64,000 nt of DNA from Spirochaetales bacterium (GTDB lineage Bacteria > Spirochaetota > Spirochaetia > Sphaerochaetales > Sphaerochaetaceae). Every line of letters starts with the position of its first letter. Within the stretch, counting starts at the first letter, position 1. This document shows positions 1-9,097 of this stretch, piece after piece. The notes under the pieces are model-generated. The model made no database searches. It was not told the DNA's origin and worked only from the letters and a program-made list of their open reading frames with translations. The translations under genes and the position numbers were made by a program. The stretch lies in NCBI GenBank assembly GCA_028722305.1, contig JAQYHB010000037.1:51959-115958 (forward strand), written 5' to 3'.

Positions 1-1639
1 GAAGCTGCCTATGGTCGACCTCGTCGACATTCCAGACCCTTCCCGCAAGGGCGATCTTGTTGCCCGGTTCCGGGGGACGGACGATCGTGCCCAGTTCCTC
101 GCTGTCCGCGTGGACCGAATACTCGACGTTCTCCTGAAATACCGCGTAGAACTTGAAGGAATTGACCACCTTCTCCCCTGCGATCCCGACAAACAGGCCG
201 CCATTTTCCGTTTTCTCGATGTGGTCGATGGCAAGCAGGTGCCGTAGGAGCACCCGGTAATCATCCTGATTGATACGCGAAAAGCTGGAGAGGGACAGTA
301 CCTTGGTAGCCAGCTCGGCGGGAGTCATCTCCCCGTCGGCGGCCAGCGTGCTCATCGTCTGGTGGTAGAGCAGGCTGAACGGCAACCGTCCCATTCTCGG
401 AGGTTCGACAAAGCGCTCCTCGGCATAGAGCTGGACCAGGGAGATGCCCTGAATCAGATACCAGGGAATCCGGTCAGGACTGATCGCCCTGCTGTCCTGA
501 TGCTCCTCTCGCATGACGAACCACATTTCCGAGGGATTCCCCCTCCGCCCGGTCCGTCCCAACCTTTGCAGGAACGCGCTGACCGTATAGGGAGCGTCAA
601 TCTGGAAAGCACGCTCCAAGCGGCCGATATCGATGCCAAGCTCCAGCGTCGCCGTGGCACAGACCGACTTCAGCGACAGCTCGTCCTTCATATCCCTCTC
701 GGCGTCCTCGCGGAGGGAAGCGGAAAGATTCCCGTGATGGATCAGAAAGCGGTCGGGCTCGTGGCGTACCTCGCACATGTGGCGAAGCTGCTGGCAGACG
801 GTCTCGCACTCCTCCCGCGAGTTGGTGAACACCAGGCTCTTGTGACCTGCCGTATGCGCATAGATATAGGCGATTGCGGGATCCGGGGCGTCGACCTTGC
901 GTATGGCGTCCTCTTTCGACAGCTCCCCCGCCTGGGGATCGGAATGGAAGAAGTGCTCCATCGAGAGGCGCCAGGTCTCCTTACCACCGTCAAGCCGGGG
1001 AATCGCCACCCGTCTCCGACTACCGGCCCCGAGCAGGATTCCCGCATCCGCCGGATTGCCGATGGTGGCCGACAACCCGATCCTGCGGGGGTCGCAACCC
1101 GCCCCGCGGGCAAGACGCTCGATCTGGCAGATGGTCTGCAGTCCCCGGTCGCCCCGAAGCAACGCGTGGATCTCGTCGATGACGACGAAGCGGAGGTCCC
1201 CGAAAAGGGACGGCAAGGCCATATGCTTATGGATCAACATCGATTCCAGCGACTCAGGGGTAATCTGGAGAATCCCCGAGGGATGGCGGAGCAGTCTCCG
1301 CTTCTGGCTGTCAGGGACATCTCCATGCCACCGGGTTACCAAAATGCCCTGGCTCTCGCAAAGCTCGCCAAGCCGCTCGAACTGGTCGTTGATCAAGGCT
1401 TTCAATGGGGCGATGTAGAGCACGCCAATGGTGGATGAAGGGTTTTCCTCAAGCAAGGAGAGGATCGGGAAGAAGGCCGCTTCGGTCTTGCCACTGGCGG
1501 TCGAGGCAGTCAGCAGCAGGTTGTCGTCGCTGCCAAACAGCACTTCGCCTGCCGCGTTCTGCACCGCCCGCAAGGCGCTCCACCCGCTTTTGTAGATGAA
1601 GTCCTGGATAAAGGGGGCATAACGGGAAAAAACGTCCAT
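1..1639 (-). CDS. sngC: Lhr-like DEAD/DEAH helicase of a Shango-type defence system (3' part outside window)
   Basis: The frame is open from an ATG at 1639 to the window edge, 546 codons, with no stop, so the C-terminus is missing. The start follows GAGGTGG and lies 8 nt after the ATPase stop. Read on the minus strand it shows the superfamily 2 helicase motifs in order: motif I TASTASGKTEAA near residue 53, a PLKALINDQ segment, a TPESLE segment, motif II DEIH, motif III SATIGNP, LVFTNSREECE opening the second RecA domain, and motif VI QRLGRTGRRG. These are typical of the Lhr-like DEAD/DEAH family. The role as nucleic-acid motor of an anti-phage system is inferred from its partners, a TerB-domain protein and a DUF2791-like ATPase. 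A full helicase of this kind would be longer than what is visible. Confidence 0.9.
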   Translation of the reverse strand, partial: MDVFSRYAPFIQDFIYKSGWSALRAVQNAAGEVLFGSDDNLLLTASTASGKTEAAFFPILSLLEENPSSTIGVLYIAPLKALINDQFERLGELCESQGILVTRWHGDVPDSQKRRLLRHPSGILQITPESLESMLIHKHMALPSLFGDLRFVVIDEIHALLRGDRGLQTICQIERLARGAGCDPRRIGLSATIGNPADAGILLGAGSRRRVAIPRLDGGKETWRLSMEHFFHSDPQAGELSKEDAIRKVDAPDPAIAYIYAHTAGHKSLVFTNSREECETVCQQLRHMCEVRHEPDRFLIHHGNLSASLREDAERDMKDELSLKSVCATATLELGIDIGRLERAFQIDAPYTVSAFLQRLGRTGRRGNPSEMWFVMREEHQDSRAISPDRIPWYLIQGISLVQLYAEERFVEPPRMGRLPFSLLYHQTMSTLAADGEMTPAELATKVLSLSSFSRINQDDYRVLLRHLLAIDHIEKTENGGLFVGIAGEKVVNSFKFYAVFQENVEYSVHADSEELGTIVRPPEPGNKIALAGRVWNVDEVDHRQL

Positions 1640-1647
1640 CGTCCACC

Positions 1648-2979
1648 TCAGATCGTGAAGGTCTTGTATTCCTCGGAAGACTCATCGCTGACAGCCTCTG
1701 ACTTGGCGAAGGTGAAGTCCTTGGACTCGAGCAGATCCTCCATCCGTACATCCGGATGCTGGTACAGCAGGTCAAGCAACTCGATGAAGTCGCGGATGAC
1801 CTCGCGGGGGGTGATATGCTGATTGCTACCGATGCGCTCGTACTCAAGCTTGATAAAGGAGGCGATCTCGCTGTCGCCGATGCGGTTTCGGTAGCCGTAC
1901 AGACCGCTGTGGATATCCGCCAGCTTGCCACAAAGCACCACCATCTCCTCCGGAGAAAGGGGGTCAAGACGGATGACCGGGGCCAGAAGGTCCCGCGCCC
2001 CCGGTTGGGAGAACCGTCCCTCGGACAGGCGAGAACGGAGCGCCTCATAGCTGTAGATGCCCCGTCTCCGGTCCTCCAGAGTCTCGACAGTCGCCCCCAT
2101 CAGGAATCCGATATACCGGGCTTTGCCCTGCAACGCGTCGTTATACATGGCGAGCAGCTTCTCGTAGTTGTACTGCCTGCTCTGCGGGTTGGGAATCTTG
2201 GCGATATTGATCAGCTCGTCGATCATGACCAGCATTCCCTGATAGCCGGCAAGACGGAAGAAGAGGGCGAAAAGCTTCAGGTAGTCATACCAGTCGTCAT
2301 CGGTGATGATGATGTTCACCCCAAGCTCCTGCCGGGCCTCCCTTTTCGTCCCGTACTCACCCCGGAACCAGCGGACCACCGAGTCCTTCTTCTCGTCGTT
2401 CCCATCCAGGTAGGCATGGTAATAGGTCGAGAGCAGGCGGGCGAAATCGAAACCGTGGACCATCTCTCCGAGTGAGGAGGTGACCGCGAGGATTTCCTTG
2501 TCCACCACCTTGGAGAAGGCGGGGTCGTCCATCGAAAGCCCGCTCTCCGTGGCGGCTTTGGTCTCCGCCGCGCTGATCCAGCGGTCGAGGATCAAGGTGA
2601 GCGCGCCACCTTCCGGTTTGGTCTTGGTCGAGAGGTTGGCAATCAACTCCCGGTAAGTGGCAAGCCCTTGTCTGGAGGAACCGTGGAGCTTGCGCTCCGG
2701 GGAAAGGTCGGCATCCACGACGATGAATCCCTTGTCCATCGCGTAGGTCCTGATGGTCTGCAGCAGGAAACTCTTGCCTGCCCCATAGCGTCCGACGATG
2801 AAACGGAACGATGCCCCGCCGGAAGCGATGATATCCACATCATGCAGCAACGCCTGAATCTCCAGCTTTCTCCCGACCGTGATGTAGGGAAGCCCGATAC
2901 GGGGCACCACTCCCCCCTTCAAGGAATTGATGACTGTCTGCGCGATCCGTCTGGGTACAATCTTCTTCTGTTCGTTCAT
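1648..2979 (-). CDS. sngB: P-loop ATPase (DUF2791/BrxD-like) of a Shango-type defence system
   Basis: This 443-residue protein has a Walker A loop GRYGAGKSFLL near residue 65 and a Walker B-like MLVMIDELINIAK strand near residue 255, followed by a region with GATVETLEDRRRG and RLSEGRF that is typical of the DUF2791/BREX ATP-binding protein family. It has no signal peptide or membrane segment, so it should be cytosolic. Its ATG overlaps the stop of the TerB-domain gene (ATGA) and its stop is 8 nt before the helicase start, so the three genes are one translationally coupled operon. The family is known from phage-defence loci; the specific assignment to Shango rests on the TerB-ATPase-helicase gene order. 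A BREX type 2/3 origin was considered, but no pgl or brx genes are visible. Confidence 0.88.
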   Translation of the reverse strand: MNEQKKIVPRRIAQTVINSLKGGVVPRIGLPYITVGRKLEIQALLHDVDIIASGGASFRFIVGRYGAGKSFLLQTIRTYAMDKGFIVVDADLSPERKLHGSSRQGLATYRELIANLSTKTKPEGGALTLILDRWISAAETKAATESGLSMDDPAFSKVVDKEILAVTSSLGEMVHGFDFARLLSTYYHAYLDGNDEKKDSVVRWFRGEYGTKREARQELGVNIIITDDDWYDYLKLFALFFRLAGYQGMLVMIDELINIAKIPNPQSRQYNYEKLLAMYNDALQGKARYIGFLMGATVETLEDRRRGIYSYEALRSRLSEGRFSQPGARDLLAPVIRLDPLSPEEMVVLCGKLADIHSGLYGYRNRIGDSEIASFIKLEYERIGSNQHITPREVIRDFIELLDLLYQHPDVRMEDLLESKDFTFAKSEAVSDESSEEYKTFTI

Positions 2980-4742
2980 TCGGCATCTTTCCTCAGGATA
3001 GCCCTGAGGTCCTCCCGGTAATCTTCAATCAGGACCAGCCGGTCCTCTTCACAGGCAACCACGGTATCCCCGATGTGGTCCAACAGAGCCTCGTTGACCG
3101 CGTCCGCCACCATGCTGGGTTTCAAGTGATGGCTCCGGAGCAGCTCGCCAGGATCCTTGTCATCCAGCAGGGCGGCAAGCACCTGCAGGTATGGCGCGTC
3201 CAGTCCAGTCCCATCGGAACCCGCGGCACTGGCAGGCGCATCCTGCAGGATGGGAGCCGGACCATCCTCCCATTCCGACTCGGTCAACAGGCTGTCCATG
3301 GTCTCATCGGAATCGCTACGGATCCGGCTGAGCCCGGAAAGGTCGATGGTGATATGGGTCCTCGATGCCGCAAGCTTCTCCGCGCAATCCTGGTCGATGA
3401 CCGCTTGGATGCAGGAGCATACCCGCTCATCATCCTTGTTCTTCTTCAGCGCCCGCCCCCGTTTCAGATAGGAACGGAACATCCGGTCTGACGCGTGCAC
3501 GAAGGAGCGAATCGGCTGCAAATCCGCGTCCATCCGGTTGTAGGCGGTCTGGATCCATTTGCCATGCTTGCACTGGAATCTCCGGCAGGGATTCAGCTGG
3601 TAGCTCGCGTCTTTGTACGTTTCCCTCTCGTTGACCAGCGCTCCGCCCAGCGGAGACCAGAACCAGCTGCTAGGCGATCCGAAACAGGTGTGGAAAAGCC
3701 CTAGTTCCTCATTCACCTTTCTCCATGCCTCGGCGAACAAATGCTCTCCCTCCTCCACCCCTTCGGCGATTACCGGAGACTGGAGGAGCGACGCATTTCC
3801 AAGGAAAGCGAGCGCTTGGCAGATATCGTGGTCGTTTCCGTAAAAAAGCGCTATCAAAGCGTTGTCCCAGTTGTTGAGCTGCCCGTCCTGATAGGGTTGC
3901 GCGGGCAGATTGTGGATGACCGCGTAGCCGAACATCCAGCTACGAAGCGTGTTCCTTGCCTGCGCCTCATCCAGATGGCTCTGGTAATAGCCCTCGTCAA
4001 AGCGCCGCATCAGCTCCAGACATCCTTCGGCGGTCGTGGCTCCGATTCCATTGAGAAGCTCGTACTGGTAGAGCCGTTGGAAGGTGATGGGGGCGGCCGG
4101 ATATTGCCCGTCACGTACTTTGGAACGCCAGGAAAAATATCCTCTGGCAGCCTTCGGACTAAGATCATAGTAGGTGGGATACGGAATCGTCGGGGCGGCA
4201 TCCCACGGGACGTCGTCCTCGTAGTCCTTCATGCAGAGCGCCATCATGTAGAAGTTCTTCCAGCGCTGATAGGGAGAGCCGTCACCCCGATAGTACATCC
4301 GGTACATGCTCCGTATCCGGCGGGGGACATCCGCCTGCCGGGGAATGGGGGTCTCGGTGAAAAGCGCGGGCTGGGCAAGCGTCACCACCGTGCTGCCTTG
4401 CCCGCCGCTCTTCCGCATCGCGCAGGACAGGAGCGAACGGACGACCGAAGGCTCGCAGTCCGCCCCCAATCTCACCCCAATCCACGAAAACCCGTGCATG
4501 AGGTACGGCAGACCCAAGCAATCTTCGTGCGGAGCAATAAGCGGCGCCCTCCCGCAATTGATGTCGCAACATTCCGTCAGCTCGCCGGTCTCAGGATCCC
4601 GCTTGCGCATCAGGACCGCCACCCATTCGTGGGATCCGGAAGGGGTGATGACGGAGAAACCGGGCCACAGGGCCCCCTTGTGCAGCACATGCGCATGATA
4701 GGTATGCTCAGCGTAACATTCTACATCAGCCAACCTCATCAT
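2976..4742 (-). CDS. sngA: TerB-N/TerB-C domain protein of a Shango-type defence system
   Basis: This 588-residue soluble protein has a TerB-N-like region at about 145-260, recognisable from YYDLSPKAARGYFSWRSKV and the following LYQYELLNGIG, and a TerB-C-like region from about 395, with a SFVHASDRMFRSYLKRG helix and ITIDLSGLSRIRSDSDET. Such proteins are linked by comparative genomics to stress and phage-defence ATPase/helicase neighbourhoods, and the TerB-ATPase-helicase trio is the composition I recall for the Shango system. The start at 4742 is preceded by AGGAG eight bases upstream. It is first in the operon and overlaps the ATPase gene by four bases. Its biochemical activity is unknown; a sensor or scaffold role is a guess. 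Confidence 0.87.
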   Translation of the reverse strand: MMRLADVECYAEHTYHAHVLHKGALWPGFSVITPSGSHEWVAVLMRKRDPETGELTECCDINCGRAPLIAPHEDCLGLPYLMHGFSWIGVRLGADCEPSVVRSLLSCAMRKSGGQGSTVVTLAQPALFTETPIPRQADVPRRIRSMYRMYYRGDGSPYQRWKNFYMMALCMKDYEDDVPWDAAPTIPYPTYYDLSPKAARGYFSWRSKVRDGQYPAAPITFQRLYQYELLNGIGATTAEGCLELMRRFDEGYYQSHLDEAQARNTLRSWMFGYAVIHNLPAQPYQDGQLNNWDNALIALFYGNDHDICQALAFLGNASLLQSPVIAEGVEEGEHLFAEAWRKVNEELGLFHTCFGSPSSWFWSPLGGALVNERETYKDASYQLNPCRRFQCKHGKWIQTAYNRMDADLQPIRSFVHASDRMFRSYLKRGRALKKNKDDERVCSCIQAVIDQDCAEKLAASRTHITIDLSGLSRIRSDSDETMDSLLTESEWEDGPAPILQDAPASAAGSDGTGLDAPYLQVLAALLDDKDPGELLRSHHLKPSMVADAVNEALLDHIGDTVVACEEDRLVLIEDYREDLRAILRKDAE

Positions 4743-4758
4743 GGCACCAGCTCCTGTG

Positions 4759-4802
4759 TATGATACTTATCATATTATAAGCACCATGGCAAGAAGAACC
4801 AA
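4759..4802 (-). promoter_or_regulatory. Promoter and 16-bp palindrome of the Shango-type operon
   Basis: On the minus strand TTGGTT (4797-4802) and TATAAT (4774-4779) are 17 bases apart. A perfect palindrome TATGATA-CT-TATCATA occupies 4759-4774, at the expected transcription start and just upstream of the ribosome binding site of the TerB gene. It could be a repressor site; no regulator gene lies in the operon. Confidence 0.6.
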
Positions 4803-4892
4803 AGCGCATCGTATGGTCCAGCCAAGACAACCCGCCCCATACGCTATTTCCATGACTTGGCATTTTTCGGTTCCAGAAACGTGTTTTGGATG

Positions 4893-4921
4893 GTGACACC
4901 CATCCATTCTCCTTGTATAAT
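4893..4921 (+). promoter_or_regulatory. Promoter of the diguanylate cyclase gene
   Basis: GTGACA (4893-4898) and a perfect TATAAT (4916-4921) are separated by 17 bases and lie 30 bases upstream of the start codon at 4951, which has GAGGGGGAAA as ribosome binding site. Confidence 0.6.
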
Positions 4922-4950
4922 GAAATCACAATTCTGAGGGGGAAAAGGCC

Positions 4951-6129
4951 ATGCAGTTGCACCTGTATGCCATTTGCGCCGTCGACATCATGGGCTGCAT
5001 ATTGCTTATGCTTGTGTTTGTCTGTCTGCGCACAAGACTGGTCAACCATACGTTGAAAAATAGGATCTTTACATGCAGCATCCTGCTCTGTGCGGTCGCT
5101 TGCCTAGGAGATTTGGCCGCCTGGAGCCTCGACGGCAACCCGTCCGTGCTCGTCCGGACCATCGCTCTAGGATTGAACACCGTCATATACATCTTGTTCC
5201 TGGCGATTGTCGTGCTGTGGAATGTCTTCCTCTGCGCCCATCTCTATCGAGACGACCAAGCAATCATCATACGGGAAACGCTTCCCGTTTCGATTCCCGC
5301 CGGTATCGTCTGCATCCTCACGCTCCTCAATCTGCTCTTTCCTTTCCTTTTCTCTATCGACGGGCAGGGGTGGTTCCACTACGGCCCGGTCTTCCCGCTC
5401 TATCACCTGGTTGCCGCCTACGGCTTGGTCTACAGCCTTGTTGTCTACCATCGGTTTCTCAAGGAGAACGGCCATCTGGAGTTCTTCCCGGTCTTCGTGT
5501 TCCTCTTTCCCATCATCCTCGGCTATCTGATCCATATCGTCGTGCCCGGGCTGTCCGTCGGATGGGCCGGTACCGCCATCGGCATCGCCGGTATTGCCCT
5601 TTGCCTACAGAACGAACTCTCCTTCACCGATGACCTGACAGGGTTGTATAACCGCACCTATCTGGATAGTCTTGAGGACCGGCTATTGCAGAAAAGCAAG
5701 CGTACCCGGATCGGGGGTCTGATGGTCGACATCAACATGTTCAAGAACATCAACGATTCCTTCGGGCATGTGACTGGAGATTCCGCCCTTGTCGACCTGG
5801 CGGGCATCTTTCGCTCGACCATGAAGGTCGGCACCATCGTCATCCGTTATGCGGGGGACGAGTTCATCCTGCTGACCGCCAACACCAGCAAGGAGGGGCT
5901 CGAGCGTCAAATCGAAGCCATTAGCCGGGGAGTCGAGCAATTCAATGCCAGCAACTCCCGACCTTACATGCTCTCCCTGTCCTACGGCATGGGCCTTTAC
6001 GAGACGGGCATGACCATGGACCAGTTCATCAAGAAGCTGGACACTTCGATGTACGACTTCAAGGAAGCCTTCTACCGAGCCCATCCGGAACTCAGCAGAA
6101 GGAAAGGCGACCTGCCGGCTGGTGAATGA
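4951..6129 (+). CDS. Membrane-bound diguanylate cyclase (GGDEF family)
   Basis: The 392-residue protein has about seven hydrophobic segments in residues 1-225, then a GGDEF domain from about 229 (FTDDLTGLYNRTYLD) to 380. The signature is AGDEF at residues 301-305, an accepted active variant, and the DxN metal-site region (MVDINMFKNINDSFGH) is intact. It should make cyclic di-GMP at the cytoplasmic face of the inner membrane. The RxxD inhibitory site normally five residues before the signature is absent, so product inhibition is unlikely. The membrane half looks like a seven-helix sensor with no recognisable ligand pocket. It stands alone, divergent from the Shango operon, with its own promoter. 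What it senses cannot be told. Confidence 0.92.
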   Translation: MQLHLYAICAVDIMGCILLMLVFVCLRTRLVNHTLKNRIFTCSILLCAVACLGDLAAWSLDGNPSVLVRTIALGLNTVIYILFLAIVVLWNVFLCAHLYRDDQAIIIRETLPVSIPAGIVCILTLLNLLFPFLFSIDGQGWFHYGPVFPLYHLVAAYGLVYSLVVYHRFLKENGHLEFFPVFVFLFPIILGYLIHIVVPGLSVGWAGTAIGIAGIALCLQNELSFTDDLTGLYNRTYLDSLEDRLLQKSKRTRIGGLMVDINMFKNINDSFGHVTGDSALVDLAGIFRSTMKVGTIVIRYAGDEFILLTANTSKEGLERQIEAISRGVEQFNASNSRPYMLSLSYGMGLYETGMTMDQFIKKLDTSMYDFKEAFYRAHPELSRRKGDLPAGE

Positions 6130-6274
6130 CGGAATTGACAACCTCTTGAAAGAGAACCAGGCGGGTTGCCGTCTTGCGTATCCGTTGAGTTGCCGTATAC
6201 ACTTGTCTCCGCGTGGAAGAAACGTATGAAAGGATAGGTTTCGTACACGATAGCGTACTGCTAAAGGAGCACAC

Positions 6275-8041
6275 ATGAAGAAAAAACCCATTATCATCGG
6301 CATCGTCGTGGCACTGCTTGTCGTTGCTGCGGCCGTGCTTGGCTACTTCAACAATCGTCCGCAAAAGCTGGATGGTGGTTTGAAGCCTGGCACCTATACC
6401 GCTACCGAAAAAGGCTTCGGTGGTGACGTGACCGTCAGCGTGACGGTCGACTCGAGCAAGATTACCGCGGTCAACATCAAGGGAGATAGCGAGACCCCGA
6501 CCGTCGGAGGCGCTGCAATCAAGCGTCTCGGACCCGCCATCATGAAGGCCCAGAGTCCCTACGTGGACGGCATCAGCGGAGCGACCGTTACCTCGAACGC
6601 GGTCCGTGCCGCCGCTGTCGCGGCCCTCGCCCAGGCGGGCATGGGTGGGCAGGCTCCCGCCCCGCAGGCGCAGAGCTCTGCCCCGGCCCAACGCAAGAGC
6701 GAAACGCTGACCACCGACGTGGTGGTCGTCGGAGCCGGTGGCGCGGGTATGACCGCAGCCCTCCACATCGTCGATGCTGGCAAGTCGGTCATCCTGCTTG
6801 AGAAGCGGGCGATTGCCGGGGGCAACTCCAATTTGGCCACCGCGGGCATGAACGCCGCCGAGACCCATTACCAGAAAGAACAGGGCATCGAGGACAGTGT
6901 CGAGCTGTTCTACGAGGATACCATGAAGGGCGGACACAACCTGGGTGTCCCCGCTCTCGTCCGCACCCTGGCCGAAAAGAGTGCCGCTGGCATCGACTGG
7001 CTGGACTCCATCGGAGCCCCGCTCGCGAAGATTTCCACTACGGGCGGACAGTCCAAACCTCGTACCCACGCGCCTGCGGATGGGTCTGCAGTCGGCAGCT
7101 ACCTGGTTTCCAAGTTCCTGGAGCAACTTGAGGCGAAGAATGTCAACATCATGTACGAGACTGCCGCCACCAGCCTGCTGATGGACGGTGGCAAGGTCGT
7201 CGGAGTCAAGGCTGAGGGAAAGGATACCGATTACACGATCAACGCCAAGGCGGTCATCCTGACGACCGGTGGCTTTGGCGCCAACCTTGACATGATCGCC
7301 AAGTATCGTCCCGACCTTGTCGGCACCATCTCCACCAACGCCCCTGGCATCACCGGTGACGGTATCGTCATGGCGCAGGCTGTCGGTGCCGGGCTGGTCG
7401 ACATGGAGCAGATCCAGCTCCACCCGACCGTCGAGCAAAGCACCGCGGCCCTAATCACCGAAGGCGTGCGTGGCGATGGCGGCATCATGGTCAACGCGCA
7501 GGGCAAGCGTTTCACCAACGAGATGGGCACCCGTGACGCCGTCTCCGCCGAAGAGCTGAAACAGGACGGCCAGTACTCCTACGTCGTCTTCGACCAGGCT
7601 ATCCGCGAAGGGAGAAAGGCCATCGAGAAGTACGTCAGCCGCGGCTTGACGGTCCAGGCCGATACGATCGAGGGCCTTGCCCAGAAGCTCGGAATGGATC
7701 CAGCCACCTTGAAAGCGACGCTCGATGATTGGAACGACGTGGTTGGCGGCAAGAAGCAGGACGAGTTCGGACGCACCACCGGCATGCCGATTCCGCTGGT
7801 CAAGGCTCCGTACTACGCCATCAAGGTCGCCCCGGGCATCCACCACACCATGGGTGGCGTCAAGATCAACGAGCATGCCCAGGTCGAGACAAGCGATGGC
7901 ACGGTGATTCCGGGCTTCTTCGCCGCGGGCGAGGTCACCGGAGGAATCCATGGCGGAAACCGTATCGGCGGCAACGCTGTCTGCGACTTTGTCGTCTTCG
8001 GCACGATTGCGGCGGAAAGCGCCCTTGCTTCCCTGCAGTGA
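6275..8041 (+). CDS. FMN-binding/FAD flavoprotein reductase (flavocytochrome c / urocanate reductase type)
   Basis: This 588-residue protein starts with an N-terminal anchor or signal (KKKPIIIGIVVALLVVAAAV), then an FMN_bind domain at about 35-115 whose DGISGATVTS motif is the usual target for covalent FMN attachment to Thr by ApbE. A FAD-binding reductase domain follows from about 145 (DVVVVGAGGAGMTAALHIVDA) and ends with FFAAGEVTGGIHGGNRIGGN, typical of the fumarate reductase/flavocytochrome c superfamily. It probably acts outside the cytoplasmic membrane, reducing a fumarate-like or other unsaturated acid as terminal electron acceptor. Whether the substrate is fumarate, urocanate or another acid cannot be decided by eye. 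It has no haem-binding CxxCH motifs. No ApbE gene is in the window. Confidence 0.88.
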   Translation: MKKKPIIIGIVVALLVVAAAVLGYFNNRPQKLDGGLKPGTYTATEKGFGGDVTVSVTVDSSKITAVNIKGDSETPTVGGAAIKRLGPAIMKAQSPYVDGISGATVTSNAVRAAAVAALAQAGMGGQAPAPQAQSSAPAQRKSETLTTDVVVVGAGGAGMTAALHIVDAGKSVILLEKRAIAGGNSNLATAGMNAAETHYQKEQGIEDSVELFYEDTMKGGHNLGVPALVRTLAEKSAAGIDWLDSIGAPLAKISTTGGQSKPRTHAPADGSAVGSYLVSKFLEQLEAKNVNIMYETAATSLLMDGGKVVGVKAEGKDTDYTINAKAVILTTGGFGANLDMIAKYRPDLVGTISTNAPGITGDGIVMAQAVGAGLVDMEQIQLHPTVEQSTAALITEGVRGDGGIMVNAQGKRFTNEMGTRDAVSAEELKQDGQYSYVVFDQAIREGRKAIEKYVSRGLTVQADTIEGLAQKLGMDPATLKATLDDWNDVVGGKKQDEFGRTTGMPIPLVKAPYYAIKVAPGIHHTMGGVKINEHAQVETSDGTVIPGFFAAGEVTGGIHGGNRIGGNAVCDFVVFGTIAAESALASLQ

Positions 8042-8064
8042 CTCGTGGAAAACAGCAATTGAGA

Positions 8065-8095
8065 GGAGCCGGGCTTCAGGCCCGGCTCCTTGTTT
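8065..8095. terminator. Rho-independent terminator
   Basis: A perfect 10-bp stem GGAGCCGGGC/GCCCGGCTCC (8065-8074 and 8080-8089) with a TTCAG loop is followed by TTGTTT. It ends the flavoprotein transcript 24 bases after its stop codon and touches the end of the convergent MacB remnant. Confidence 0.85.
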
Positions 8096-8460
8096 CATTC
8101 ATACTGCAACGCTTCAATCGGGTCGAGCTTGGCCGCCTTGAGCGCAGGGTATCCTCCGGCAAAGACTCCAATCAGGATCGAGACACCCATGGCGAGCAGC
8201 AAGGCAGGCGCCGAGAGGGTGAAAGCCCAGTCCTGCTGGTGGCAGACGAACATGCTTGCGGCGACGCCTGTCAGGGAGCCTATGATGCCTCCGGTCACGG
8301 TAAGCACGAGGCTTTCGGTGACGAGCTGCATCAGAATCACCTTCGGGCTCGCGCCGAGCGCCTTGCGGATGCCGATCTCACGGGTACGCTCCACCACGCT
8401 GACCAGCATGATGTTGAGGATTCCCACCGATCCGACCAACAGACTGATGGCGGCTATGGC
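8095..8460 (-). pseudogene. C-terminal remnant of a MacB-type ABC permease
   Basis: About 122 codons match the C-terminal FtsX/MacB_PCD domain: AIAAISLLVGSVGILNIMLV, then SVVERTREIGIRKALGASP and a final APALLLAMGVSILIGVFAGG followed by YPALKAAKLDPIEALQYE. These residues form the last three membrane helices and the conserved cytosolic loop of MacB-family permeases. The N-terminal helix, periplasmic domain and the rest of the gene are absent: immediately upstream, at about 8458-8466, the sequence changes into an outer-membrane efflux gene in another frame. The remnant ends normally with a stop at 8095. It cannot make a working transporter, and no MacA or ATPase gene is present nearby. Confidence 0.85.
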
Positions 8461-8872
8461 TCAGCGAGAAGCCTGTGTTCTCCGTCCCTGAGTCGTAGGA
8501 CCCGTCCCATCCGGCATCGCCGGTGACCGCGATGGTCGTTGTGTCATCCGACCCTTTGTACGGAATCATCATCGAGGCGCTCGCTCCGGAGATGGTATAG
8601 TACATCTCCTTTGCCTCGCCGTCATATTCGGCTTTCAGGGTTCCCGAGGCAAGCGCGTATCCGATGGCATCCTCCCTTCCCAGCACGGAAAGGGCGTAGG
8701 AGATGTCGCTGTTGGCCAAGGTCTCCTCGGCTATCGCCATCTGCCTGCTCTTTGCCGTCGCGTCGGCAAGCAGCTCTTCGAACGTCAGCGCATGGAGCGG
8801 AACCGTAGCAAGACAGCATGCCATCACTACCGCTGATGTATGCATGAGGATCGCCCTCCTTTTGGCTCCCAT
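8461..8872 (-). pseudogene. N-terminal remnant of a TolC-like outer-membrane efflux protein
   Basis: From ATG 8872 about 137 codons read as a secreted protein: a signal peptide (residues 1-29, ending PLHALT), then LTFEELLADATAKSRQMA, the usual first helix of TolC-family proteins, and a region ending TENTGFSLS. After residue 137 it runs into the middle of a MacB permease gene out of frame and stops shortly after, so a 164-residue hybrid would be made. The simplest reading is one internal deletion across a tolC-macA-macB-like operon. The TolC assignment is from the pattern of the first 60 residues and is less sure than the MacB one. Confidence 0.65.
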
Positions 8873-9097
8873 TCTGGAGGGCCGAAGCGAAAAAGATATG
8901 ATGGCAAGACGTAAAATCTTGAAAATGGATGAAGAATCGTGAAGCTATCAATCATTTTTCGGGCTCAATGCAGATGTTTGCGGGATAAGGAAAAACTCAA
9001 GGAATCATGGGGGAACGGAGGCCCACGATCGTACGTGACAGCCGGTTTGAGCCTATACCCCTGAAACGACGTGGTTTTATTACGCTCGGGTAAAGGT

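Noticed and set aside
362..1438. Long plus-strand open frame opposite the helicase.
   Set aside because: It is the antisense of a clear helicase with all motifs; its translation has no family features.
1648..4742. BREX type 2/3 locus because of the BrxD-like ATPase.
   Set aside because: No PglX, PglZ or BrxC-like genes are visible and the TerB-domain partner is not part of BREX; genes beyond the left edge are unknown.
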